Source: Phaeoceros laevis
Lineage: Eukaryota; Anthocerotophyta; Anthocerotopsida; Notothyladales
DNA length: 64,000 nucleotides
NCBI GenBank assembly: GCA_049999765.1
Contig: JBNGIQ010008714.1
Span: 1-64,000, forward strand
Reading direction: 5' to 3'
Shown: positions 36,449-47,315 of the stretch, in pieces
How the letters are laid out: every line of letters begins with the position of its first letter
Numbering within the stretch: position 1 is the stretch's first letter
Translations under genes and position numbers: made by a program
Notes under the pieces: model-generated
Told to the model about the DNA's origin: nothing
Database searches by the model: none
The model's input: the letters and a program-made list of their open reading frames with translations, nothing else

Positions 36449-38706
36449 TCACTGCCGATCCCCACAGGAGCAGTGCCCGTCCGCAAATCGGTGCACCTTG
36501 TGAGCATCCCTAACTATGATCTCCCGTATCTCAAGACGTGACATGATCTTAGTGCTACTGTGGCAATCATTGCACATCCGAAGATTCTTGGTGACTAGCA
36601 AAGTTGTTCCATCTGAAGTGTTCAGGAGACCAAAGGCCAATGCAAGTTTCTCCGCATGCCCACACAAAGCATCTTCTTTGGTCTTCTCAGTTACAGACTT
36701 TAGCACCACCTCAGTGTGTGGCATATGGCCTCCCTCCTTCAACCTCAAGTCAGTAGTCCTGACCTTGGAAGAAACACCAGTCGCCTCTTCTCCTACTGTG
36801 AACTCATGAACCTTCTTTCTCACTTCGATGTAGGCTTTTGCAGGCTTCTTTCTGGCACCAGCAGACTTTCTTAAGATTTCTACTTCGTGTACCTCTGACC
36901 ACCTACCAGTATTGGCATAGATATTCCCCAGCAGCACATAGGGCACAGCGTTCTTAGGTTCCAAAGCAATCAGACGGTCAAAGCAACGTCTTCCACGCTC
37001 TATGTCCCCATGGCTTCTGCAGGCACCCAGCAAAGAAGTCCAGCCCACAACATCATTTTCAAATGGCATGGACATAAGCAAATTTTCTGCCTCATCCAAG
37101 CGACCCGAACGCGCAAGAAGATCCACCATGCAGCTGTAATGGTTGACACTAGGTACAATGCCATGATCCTCTATCATCATTTTAAAATACTGCAGCCCCT
37201 CATTCACAAGGGCCCCATGACTGCATGCTAGAAAAAGACAAGTAAAAGTAGCATCATCAGGCTTGACACCTTGCTGCCGCATATTTGCAAACAACTGAAC
37301 TGCCACTTGGCTGTTCCCGTGTTTAGCACAGCCATGCAACAGAGCGTTCCATGTGGCCACATTTTTTGTTGGCAATCTGTCAAAAACTCTACGAGCTTCC
37401 ACTAGGTCTCCACACTTCGTGTACAAGCTAATCAAGCAACTGCCAACAGCTACATCAGCTTCCAGTTTTCGCTCTTGTACCTGAACATGAATTTCCTTGC
37501 CGCGCTGAAAAGCTCCGAGACTGGCACATGCCATCAGTGCACCGACAAACGTGCTGCCATTGGGAACTAAACCTTCCTGTTGCATCACTGCAAACAACTG
37601 CAAAGCGTTGGCACCCTCTTCTGCTTGAGCATACCCTAAAATCATGGCATTCCATGAGACTACATCACGATGACACATCTGGTCGAAAGTTTGCCTAGCA
37701 TCCACCAGACTACCACATTTTGCATACACGTCAACCAAAATCGTTCCCACTATGGTATCTAAATCAGAACCACTTTTCAGTAAGTCAGAGTGGATAGCTC
37801 TGGCTTGCTCGAGACACCGGCTTTTGACAGCCATCCTACCACCTGCATTCCGCACCTCCGAAGCAGTAAGGCTACTGCATGCCTTTAGTGCACCAACAAA
37901 TGTTCGGTCGTTTGGCATCACACCCTCCTGCTGCATTTTTGCATATAGTTGCAAAGCCTCTTCTCCTTCCTCCATGTGGGCATACCCCAAGATCATAGCA
38001 GTCCAGGAAACCACATTCCGTTGAGGCATCTTCTCAAATACTTGCCTCGCATCTGCCAGGGTCCCACATTTTGCGTAAGTGTCTATTAGCATGGTTCCTA
38101 CAAAAACGTTAGACTCATAACCCCCCATCACTACATCTGCATGGATGGCTCTTGTTTGCTTCAAACTTTGTTTCTTCCTGGACATTATGTCACCGTCTTC
38201 CTTTGCTGCCAGACTACTGCAAGCCTTCAGTGCACCAACAAATGTTCGGTCATTGGGTATTACACCTTCCCGTTGCATGCGTGCATACAATTGCAAAGCA
38301 ACTTCACCTTCTTTCATCTGAGCGTACCCCGAGATCATGGCACTCCAGGAAACCACGTCACGATGACTTAATGCTTCAAAAACAGACCTAGCGTCTACCA
38401 GGCTCCCACATTTGGCATAAGCATCCACCAGCACCGTCCCCACAAACACATCCAACTCCAGCCCATTTTCAATGACCTGGACGTGAATCTGTTTACAAGT
38501 TTTCAAATCCTGAAAGGTACTGCAGGCCTTAAGTGCAACGACATAGCCGTATGAGTTTGGTCTCACTGGACACGCTCGCATGTCCTTGGGCGGGGCTGGG
38601 CGGAGCTGTGGAGGGCAGGGCGTGGCAGCGCCATGGGCGGGGCTGGGCGGGGCTAGGGGGACGGCTGTGCGGGCCTGCGCCATGGGCAGGAGGGGGCATC
38701 GGGCCA
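36449..38706 (-). CDS. PLS-DYW PPR protein (C-to-U editing type), N-terminus lost in the gap
   Basis: The minus frame is open from the gap edge to the stop at 36449-36451, about 750 codons. PPR cycles run from about 38570 (YGYVVALKACS) downwards, with KCGSLVDAR and VSWSAMISGYAQ blocks, then E motifs (CMVDLLARSGRLDEA, WTSLLGACRSHGD) and a DYW domain. The deaminase zinc site is complete: HAEKLALAFGL and CNDCHS. The last residues are HCSCGDRQ rather than the usual CSCGDYW. The 5' end (38580-38706) is very GC-rich and encodes a Pro/Ala-rich stretch that may not be protein. DYW proteins convert C to U in mitochondrial and plastid transcripts. Confidence 0.9.
38580..38706. repeat. G-rich low-complexity block next to the gap
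   Basis: GGGCGGGGCT recurs several times (GGGCGGGGCTGGGCGGAGCT, GGGCGGGGCTGGGCGGGGCT). Such GC-rich repeats commonly stop sequencing and probably explain the adjoining 400-base gap. Confidence 0.8.
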
Positions 38707-39106
38707 NNNNNNNNNNNNNNNNNNNNNNNNNNNNNNNNNNNNNNNNNNNNNNNNNNNNNNNNNNNNNNNNNNNNNNNNNNNNNNNNNNNNNNNNNNNNNN
38801 NNNNNNNNNNNNNNNNNNNNNNNNNNNNNNNNNNNNNNNNNNNNNNNNNNNNNNNNNNNNNNNNNNNNNNNNNNNNNNNNNNNNNNNNNNNNNNNNNNNN
38901 NNNNNNNNNNNNNNNNNNNNNNNNNNNNNNNNNNNNNNNNNNNNNNNNNNNNNNNNNNNNNNNNNNNNNNNNNNNNNNNNNNNNNNNNNNNNNNNNNNNN
39001 NNNNNNNNNNNNNNNNNNNNNNNNNNNNNNNNNNNNNNNNNNNNNNNNNNNNNNNNNNNNNNNNNNNNNNNNNNNNNNNNNNNNNNNNNNNNNNNNNNNN
39101 NNNNNN
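38707..39106. other. Assembly gap (400 N)
   Basis: A run of 400 N between two divergent PPR genes. Their first exons or promoters are partly hidden here. Confidence 0.99.
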
Positions 39107-39227
39107 TCCTCCCCCCACGCACAAGGCTTGGAAAAGCGCTTCCCGCCGCCAACCAGATGAGTCCTTGTGGACTGCAATTATATCTCGACATTCTTAATTC
39201 TCACGGGCTCTAAGAGGCTACGAGGAT

Positions 39228-41765
39228 ATGCTACATTGTGGAGTGAAACCAAGCTTAAACACCTACGTTGCAGGATTGAAGGCCTGTAGTAGCTCCCGGG
39301 ATCTGGCAAGTTGTAGGAAAATTCATGCCGATGTGGTTGAAAGTGGGTTGCAGCTGGATCTGTTTTTGGGAACCGTGCTGGTGGATGCGTATGCCAAATG
39401 TGGGGGTCTGCTAGATGCTAGACATGTCTTTGAGAAGATGCCCCATCATGATGTTGTATCCTGGACAGCGATGATTTTTGGTTATGCCCAGATGGACGAG
39501 GGCGAAAAGGCTTTGGAATTATTTGCGAGAATGCAGCAAGAAGGTGGAGTGCCGAATGACCGCACGTTTGTTGCTGCGTTGAAGGCCTGCAATAGCCTTA
39601 GAGCTGATGGTACCGACGTTAAGGGACAATGCCTGAAGCAAGTCAGAGCAATACATTTGCAGGTTGTGAAGAGTGGGTCTCAGTCATTGTATGTGAGGAA
39701 TATGCTGGTGCATGCTTATTCCAACTGTGGGAGCCTGGTAGAGGCTCGGCGCGTTTTTGAGAAGATGCCTAGTCGTACCGTTGTTTCCTGGACTTCAATC
39801 ATCTCGGGGTATGCCCAGATGGCAGAGGGTGAAGAAGCTTTGCACTTATATGAGCGGATGCAACAGGAAGGTGTTGCACCCAATGACCGCACGTTTGTGG
39901 CTGCACTCAAGGCTTGCAGTAGCCTTGTTTCATCGGAAGAGGCAAGTGAAACAAATGGGATTGCTGTAAAAAAACAATGCCTTGAGCTAGTTAGAGGTAT
40001 CCATGCACAGGTTGTGAAGAGTGGATATGGAATCTCTTTGTTCGTGGGCAACATGCTGGTGGATGCGTATGCAAAATGTGGAAGCCTTGTAGACGCTAAG
40101 CGTGTCTTCGAGAATTTGCCTGATCCTGATGTAGTGTCATGGACTGCCCTGATCTTAGGGTATGCCCAGATGGAGGAGGGTGAAGCGGCCCTGCAGCTAT
40201 ATGCACAAATGCTAGAGGAAGGAATCATACCAGACGATCGAGCATTTGTTGGTGTAATCAAGGCTTGCAGTAGCCTGGTTGGATCAGCAGCGAAAGGTAA
40301 AAGTGATGACGAACATTCAAAAGTTCGGTGTCTGGAACAAGTCAGAGTCATCCACTCCCACATTGTCAAGCGTGGATCCAAGATGGATATGATTCTGGGT
40401 AACATGCTGGTTGATGTGTATTCAAAATGTGGGAGCTTAGTGACTGCCAGGCGTATCTTTGAAAGCATGCCCCAGCGAAGTGAAGTTTCCTGGAATGCCC
40501 TGATCTTGGGGTATGCCCATATAGACGAAGGTGACGAGGCTTTGAAGCTGTACACAAGGATGCAACAAGAAGGTTTTGTACCAGATGACCGCACATTTGT
40601 TGCAGCACTAAAAGCTTGCATTAGCCTCGCAGAATCTGAACCTGATGGGAAATGTGTTAAAACAGGATGCCTGGCACAGGTACGAGCCATCCACTCACAA
40701 GCAGTGACAACAATGCCACTGTCGGACATGTATGTAGAAAACATGCTGCTGGATGCCTATGCAAAATGTGGGAGTCTGGTGGATGCTAGATGTATATTTA
40801 AGAACATGTCACGACGTGATGCAGGCACCTGGTCAGCCATGATTTTGGGTTATGCGCAAATGGAGGACGGTGCAGTTGCTTTGCAATTTTATGCCCAGAT
40901 GCAACAGGAAGGAGTGGAACCAGATGCCCAAGCATTTGTTGGTGCACTCAAGGCGTGTGGTAGTCTGGCTGCCCTGAAGCAGGGAAGGGAGGTTCACGCT
41001 CATATTTTAAAAGCTGGGTTTGTTGATTCCTTTGTGGCAAGTAGTCTCATAGACATGTATGGCAAATGCGGGAGCATGGTAGATGCACAGCTAGTTTTTG
41101 ATGCATTGCGCATCAGAGACATCGTTACATGGACTGCACTAATGGCAGGATACTGCCATCAAGGAGAAAGTGCAGTTGTTTTTGATCTGTTCAGGACAAT
41201 GCTGCAGGAGGGCACACAGCCAAATGGAATCACATTTCTTGCTGTTCTCACAGTTTGCAGCCATGCTGGTCTAGTGGAGAAAGGCCAGACTTACTTCGAA
41301 TCTATGGGCAGAGACTTTGGAATCTCTCCAACCATCCAACACTACAATTGCATGATTGATCTCTTTGGCCGTGCAGGCCAATTGGACAACGCCATGGCAA
41401 TAGCCAACACCATGCCTTTCCAACCTGATAGTGCAGTTTGGGAAACTGTTCTAGCTGCCTGTCAGAAATGGAGGAATGTGGAGCTCGGAAGACAGGCATT
41501 TGAATGTGCCGTGAGGTTAGATGAAAACGACACCGCTGCATATGTGTTAATGGCAAACATCTATGCAGCTTCTAACAATTGGGAGGCTGCAAAGGAGATC
41601 GAAGCAATGCGAGTCTCAACAAGAACATGGAAGCAACCAGGACAGAGCCAGCTAACCGACGTCAACGGAAGTCTGCATTCATTTGTAGTGGGGTATCCAC
41701 AACATCTTGAAACCCGTGATGTTGGGAGAGCCGGAAGATATCTCTGGAAAAATGGTATAGCCTAG
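39228..41765 (+). CDS. PLS-class PPR protein with E C-terminus; upstream in-frame stop
   Basis: From the ATG at 39228 there are 845 codons. About six P-L-S cycles (KCGSLVDA, VVSWTAMI, EEALHLYERMQQEG) are followed by E-type motifs nearly parallel to those of the 32-kb gene (CMIDLFGRAGQLDNA, VWETVLAACQKWRN, WKQPGQS), so the two are paralogues. No DYW domain. In the same frame, before the ATG, the sequence reads DESLWTAIISRHS, then TAA at 39195-39197, then FSRALRGYEDM. This is the expected first PPR motif with a stop in the middle, so either the gene is recently damaged or translation starts at 39228. The last residues after FVVGY differ from the paralogue and look frame-shifted. Confidence 0.85.
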   Translation: MLHCGVKPSLNTYVAGLKACSSSRDLASCRKIHADVVESGLQLDLFLGTVLVDAYAKCGGLLDARHVFEKMPHHDVVSWTAMIFGYAQMDEGEKALELFARMQQEGGVPNDRTFVAALKACNSLRADGTDVKGQCLKQVRAIHLQVVKSGSQSLYVRNMLVHAYSNCGSLVEARRVFEKMPSRTVVSWTSIISGYAQMAEGEEALHLYERMQQEGVAPNDRTFVAALKACSSLVSSEEASETNGIAVKKQCLELVRGIHAQVVKSGYGISLFVGNMLVDAYAKCGSLVDAKRVFENLPDPDVVSWTALILGYAQMEEGEAALQLYAQMLEEGIIPDDRAFVGVIKACSSLVGSAAKGKSDDEHSKVRCLEQVRVIHSHIVKRGSKMDMILGNMLVDVYSKCGSLVTARRIFESMPQRSEVSWNALILGYAHIDEGDEALKLYTRMQQEGFVPDDRTFVAALKACISLAESEPDGKCVKTGCLAQVRAIHSQAVTTMPLSDMYVENMLLDAYAKCGSLVDARCIFKNMSRRDAGTWSAMILGYAQMEDGAVALQFYAQMQQEGVEPDAQAFVGALKACGSLAALKQGREVHAHILKAGFVDSFVASSLIDMYGKCGSMVDAQLVFDALRIRDIVTWTALMAGYCHQGESAVVFDLFRTMLQEGTQPNGITFLAVLTVCSHAGLVEKGQTYFESMGRDFGISPTIQHYNCMIDLFGRAGQLDNAMAIANTMPFQPDSAVWETVLAACQKWRNVELGRQAFECAVRLDENDTAAYVLMANIYAASNNWEAAKEIEAMRVSTRTWKQPGQSQLTDVNGSLHSFVVGYPQHLETRDVGRAGRYLWKNGIA

Positions 41766-43115
41766 TCCTTGGTTGGCTGAAAGAAGTGAATGTCAGGCAG
41801 TGGTAGGAAATGAGGGTTTCTTGATCTAGTGCATTTAGGAAAGCAATCCACATCTAAAGATTTCAGCAGTTGCTAAAGAAAATTCCTTGCAACCGTAGAC
41901 CACCATTCCCATTTGTCCTAGTTGCCGCACACTGTGCAAGTGCTGTGTCAAGCTTAGAGACAAACATGCAAAAAGCACGACCAGTGCCTATTTCAGTCGA
42001 AACAAGTCTCCACTGGCCATGCGTGTCAACTAAAATGACGAGGCTCACAGGCCTCCACCTGTAGGAGTTGGGCAAAACATGAGCCTAACAAGGTAAGAAC
42101 CAGGTGAATCGAATTTGCCATGTGCGCTGGCATTGGGCACAACGAATCGAACCCTAAATCAGGTCGGCGAGGATATTTCTGGAGATAGAGAGAGAGCTAA
42201 TGAGGCTACTACAGTAACGCGTATCTACCTAATTGCTGGGGCAGCTGGGTACAGAATTAGTTCTGGAATCTTGGTTGAGCCTTCGAATTGCGCTTGATGC
42301 ATGCACCCGCGGCTGCGGCTACTCGTCGCCGCCACGACGACGTCGGTTGGCGTCCCCAATCACGTTGAGCGGGAGCATGAACCCTGCCTACGGCAGCGGG
42401 TTGTTTCTAAACGGAGCCTTGTTCAGTTGATCAGGCGCGTGCGACCGTTGGTCGCCGCCAGCTCACCCCAGCCTCGCAAGGTGCATCCCCCCCATCCGCC
42501 CGGTCCGGCTGGCCTTGCCAAGCCTGGACTGGAGAGAATGCACCTGCACCTGCATCTGCACCTGTATCCTCCTTCCTCGCACCCGCCAGCCAGCCAAGCC
42601 TTCTTCGGAGGTTCGTGGTCGCCTGCGCAACCTCGATCGTCGCAGTCTCGAATTCATACGCCCGCTGTCTGCTCTCTTCGGCCTGCGCTGCGGTGGGATT
42701 TTTGTGAAGCTTTTGGTGCTCTTCTGAGAAGGCTTTTGCCGAGTGTGGGGCTGGTTGGACGCCTTGACGGTGCTGTGTGCAGGCTTTGCGAGCCGGACTG
42801 TCGCCGGCTTGCTGCGAGCTAGGCTTCTTTGAGAGCGAGGTTGTTTGTGGTGAAGGAGAGGAAGGCAGAGGAGGTCTGGCGGATTAGGTTTGAAGAGAAG
42901 CTGGTCCAAAAGATTCAGCCTCCGGGCGGAAAATGTTGAATTTCCGTCTGGCTTTGGCAGGCGGTTCTGGTGCTGGAGGAGTTTCTTTGGCTGCAGCAGA
43001 GTGTTGTTGTCGTGGTCGGCATAATTACGGGTGAGCTCTGCGAGAGACTTGTTGCAAATAAAAGGATTTGGAGGCAGAGGGAGGTACTTTTCAAAAAGGT
43101 GGTGGCCTGCGGTGG
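41766..43115. other. Intergenic and SHMT 5' region
   Basis: No gene is recognised. A hexamer array based on CACCTG/CATCTG occupies 42540-42566. The GC-rich part from 42300 on probably includes the SHMT promoter and 5' UTR; the long minus ORF at 42463-43161 is a compositional shadow. Confidence 0.4.
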
Positions 43116-45506
43116 ATGGACAAACACGACATGAAGCCCGGCTTGTCTTTGGGATATGCACCTGGGCAGCGGGGAGCTCACGGTGGCGGGAGCCTGCAGC
43201 TTGGGGTGAATCAGGAGAGCGGGATCATACATATGACACTCCCGGAGGGGAGTCCTGCGCAGAACGTTATGCAGTTATCTTCCATGCACGTGCACGGGCA
43301 TTCTGAAGGCATGTTGATCAGCCCCATAGCCCAGCCTGCATCGCAGAATTCCTTGCCCTTGCAGCTTCTGAATCACGGCGTTGAGAGCTCGATGAACTCG
43401 TCTGCTGACGGGAATCTCCCGTCTCCTAGTGTGGGGAGTAAGCATGGATTCAGCCCTTTGGGGAACGGCGGTGGTCCGGTTCTGAAGAAACGGAAAGAGA
43501 GCAACTTCCGGACGGGAGGAGGCGAGAGTTCGTTCAGGTCTCCTGCTTCTCATCTTCAAAGCGTGTGCTCAACTCCCCCCATGAGCCCTCACCGGTTGAT
43601 GGCACCTCAGGCTACTTCTCAGGGAGCTTTCCAGAGTGTTCAACCGAGTTCACAGATTACATCGGATGGTCAAGCACCTCAGCTGGCTTTTAAGAAGGCC
43701 ATGACGGTTCTTCAAGGCTCGCACCAAAACCTTGCGCAGGCCACCTTCCATCAGGACCATTCGCAATCCAACGGTCAGGGGGATCCTCGGAGGCTGTCTG
43801 TACATAGTTGGGGCAATCAGCCGCTGTCAGTTGTTGACCCTGACGTGTGGGACCTGATGGAGAAGGAAAAGAATCGGCAGTGGAGGGGGATAGAGCTGAT
43901 TGCGTCGGAGAACTTCGTTTCACAGGCCGTTATTGAAGCCTTGGGCAGCCACTTGACTAACAAGTATTCCGAGGGGATGCCTTTTGCTCGATACTACGGA
44001 GGGAACGAGCACATCGACCAGATTGAAACACTGTGCTGTGAAAGGGCCTTAGAAGCATTTCATTTGGATCGTGAGATGTGGGGAGTGAACGTGCAGCCAT
44101 ATTCTTGTACATCCGCGAACTTTGCTGTGTACACAGCCCTTCTTCAGCCCAAGGACAGAATCATGGGTCTTGATTCTCGTTCTGGTGGCCATCTGAGTCA
44201 TGGGTACTACACATCAGGCGGAAGAAAGGTATCAGTTGCATCCAACTTCTTTGAAAGCTTTCCATACAAGGTGCATCCCAACACTGGCTACATAGACTAC
44301 GACAAGCTGGAGGAGAAAGCTATGGATTACCGCCCAAAGATCTTGATTTGTGGCGGTAGTGCCTATCCACGGGAGTGGGACTTTGCAAGGTTTCGCCAGA
44401 TTGCTGACAAGTGTGGAGCTGTGCTCATGTGCGACATGGCACACATATCTGGCCTAGTTGCTACTCAGGTGAGTTTCTCTTAGTTGATTTTGTCTGAGTG
44501 AGATCGCAGCCTACTGTGATGACTTAGTGTTGTTTGCTGGTACTTGTAGGAATGCAACAACCCTTTCGAGTATTGTGATGTTGTCACGAGTACGACGCAT
44601 AAGATACTCAGAGGACCTCGAGGTGGAATTATATTCTACCGAAAAGGCCCAAAGCCCAGAAGAAGGGGATTCAGCTTGTACGGTGGCGAGGAGTCCTCCC
44701 AATACGACTTTGAAGACAAAATCAATTTTGCAGTCTTCCCACAGCTGCAAGGAGGTCCTCACAATAATGTTATCGCTGCCCTTGCTGTAGCACTTCTTCA
44801 GGTGAAGAGTCCAGAGTATAAAGCCTACATTCAGCAGGTCAAGAAGAATGCCGCCAGATTAGCAGCTGCATTAATGCGGAAGGGCTGCCGGTTGGTGACT
44901 GATGGAACAGACAATCATCTGATTTTATGGGATCTGCGCCGGTTTGGTCGGTTTGGCTTGACAGGTATGTAAAGCTTGCGTTTACTCTTTCCTCTCTCTG
45001 AAGGTCACTCTAACCAAGGACTTCTTTCTGATGTATTGACTCTCTGGTCTATGGGGCCTGCAGGAAATTTGTACGAGAAGGTGTGCGAGGCATGCAACCT
45101 TACGCTGAACAAGAACGCTGTTTTTGGGGACAGTGGTGCGTTTGCCCCTGGAGGTGTCAGACTTGGTAAGCTGACTGTGGTGATGGTAACCTAGCTTTTC
45201 TACTTAGCACCTTCTTACATCTTTAGTCCGGTTTCTTATTCTCTGATGTTTGGTGCTGTAGGAACTCCCGCCATGACTTCAAGGGGTTGTGTGGAGGAAG
45301 ACTTCGAGGTTATAGCAGAGTTCCTCTTCAAAGCAGCCCAAATATCTCACAATATTCTTACCGAGCACGGCAAGTTACAGAAGGATTTTATGAAGGGTCT
45401 GGAGAACAACAAGGACATCCAGGACTTGAAGCAGGCTGTGGAGAATTTTGCACGTAACCTGGACATGCCTGGATTTGATCTGTCGACAATGAAGTACAAG
45501 CATTAA
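43116..45506 (+). CDS. Serine hydroxymethyltransferase, nuclear SHM6/SHM7 (MSA1) type, 4 exons
   Basis: Exons 43116-44468, 44550-44964, 45064-45165 and 45262-45506 give 704 codons. The first ATG in frame is at 43116. Residues 1 to about 230 form a low-complexity Ser/Gln/Gly-rich extension with a basic cluster (VLKKRKES, residues about 121-128) that could be a nuclear signal. The enzyme part starts [20 protein letters not shown]. It has [56 protein letters not shown], the PLP lysine in [32 protein letters not shown] and [17 protein letters not shown] interconverts serine and glycine, charging tetrahydrofolate. The extension and wording match plant SHM6/SHM7, one of which (MSA1) is nuclear and supports S-adenosylmethionine supply. 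Confidence 0.92.
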
Positions 45507-47315
45507 GTGTGGTTCCACAGCTACATGTGTATATAGGAGGCAAGAAGGCTTTCTGCTACCTGAAGGGCGATGGGCGGTGCATTTGGGCACAACATTTTTT
45601 CACCGGATTCGAGCTTATACCATAGTCATGGGTGTGGTGGGCTTGTTCTTCAATCACTACTGCCTACCTCTTCTTGCCTTAGTGATCAAAGAACAAGTGT
45701 TCCACCCAGGAAGGCTCTTCCATTTGTTGCTTAGTTCCACAGGGCGGCCACTGCTAGTGCTCCATTTCAAGTGGGCAGATACAAGGATTTTTGTGATGCT
45801 TCCTGTCACGATGTATTAAGATGGAGATACGTTGTGATCCTACACTTCGCAGGAAAGAGGCAAGCTAGGCGTTGTTATGCTCAGAACCTGGCCTACCTGG
45901 TGTATATGCCAGACCTGCCACGCAGACAAGAACAGTCGGATACTAGGAGATCCGCAGTTATGTGAGGATTCAACTAGTCTTTCCTTCACAAATACGAACC
46001 TGTAGCGAATAGTAATTTCTAGGAAACAATGGGAAAGAGAGCGATCTATCTGGTGTACGGTTGGGTACACCGTATCTGAGCAGGCTTGGAATCGGAAGGT
46101 TGACAGACGCCTCGATTGCCTTGGTGGGCAGGAGCGTTCGTAAGGGTGACATGCGGAACATGTTCAGTGGATCTCTAAATCGGCCTACATGCGTCCTCGG
46201 TGGCAGCGCTGGTATACTTTCCATGCCAAGTGGCTTGGCCTATCCTCTGCGATGCGGTGGTTGTCATTAGCTGGAATCTGCTATCCAATAACGTTTATGG
46301 AAGAATCAAGGTGGGGCGCCACCCAATTTGTACTTTCTCTGCATCTGTGGCTGTTGGATTCAGCAAGGGCCTAGGGATCGGGTAGGCATTCTTGTCCTAC
46401 TTCCCTGCGAGTCTACTGCCCCAACATTTTCTGTTACAACTTGCCTAGCAGTGTCTGGATTCCCGTCAGGCTGATCAGAGTTTGCTACAACGACACGTTG
46501 TTACACTCCGCACTCCAAGCACGCAAAAATCATATCTCTCCCTCTCTCTCTCCAGCGAGATAACGGTAAATTATATGATTGCGTGAAATGGACATATGTA
46601 CTATGCTATGATATACGCTGGATGTCTCTTTCTAGAATCTGATAATCTGATTCACTTTCTGTACCCACGGCCCATGAAAAAGCTGCCCCGGTGGGAGCTC
46701 AGTGCTGGCGAGAAAGTTCCATTTCACTTTTCCAAGAGTTCAAGAGCAGCTACCAGCTTACCTCAGTGCAAGAGCACTCAGTTTAAGCCCACAGTTCCAC
46801 CTATTCTTTGGGTAATGCAAGTGAAACGCCTTATCTTTAGCGCGCATGATCCCACCAATGATTATGGGCACTCCGGTACTAACACTTCAACCAACCTTGC
46901 TTAAAGCTAATATCAAAATCCTTCAGTTGATTCTACTCAGTAGGTAATCCTCAAACGTGGAAAAGCTTGTGTTCATCGTTGTAGAACATTTTCCCTATCC
47001 TGCAAAGTTGTTCAACACAATACAATCAGCAAGGCAAACGAGTTCAGAGAAATTGGCCAACGAGCATCAACCGAAACGGCTGAGCCAGTTGGGAGATAAG
47101 GGGTTTTAGCTCGGTACTTACTCCACAAAGTGCACTCACTGGTTGTGCAGCCACCATGAGTACATTGAACTCCAGCTCCCTCCACAACTCGTTTTGACAA
47201 AAGCTATCCTGCAGGAGCCAGGCCCTCTTGGCCATATCTAGGATCATGATTGTCCACTCCAGAACTCAAAACCTGGACTACAGTCAAGAACCATAACCAT
47301 GCCTCAAAAAGGATG
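45507..47315. other. Intergenic, 1.8 kb, no gene recognised
   Basis: Short ORFs only. A small inverted repeat GGTGTACGG...GGTACACCG is at about 46052-46072, and a (CT)n run at about 46531-46552. The 3' UTRs of the convergent SHMT and GluTRBP genes must lie here. Confidence 0.4.

Noticed and set aside
39716-40744. 342-codon minus ORF
   Set aside because: Shadow of the repeated PPR coding strand; repeats keep the antisense frame open.
42463-43161. 232-codon minus ORF
   Set aside because: It is antisense to the SHMT 5' region, rich in Arg/Pro from GC bias and has no motif.
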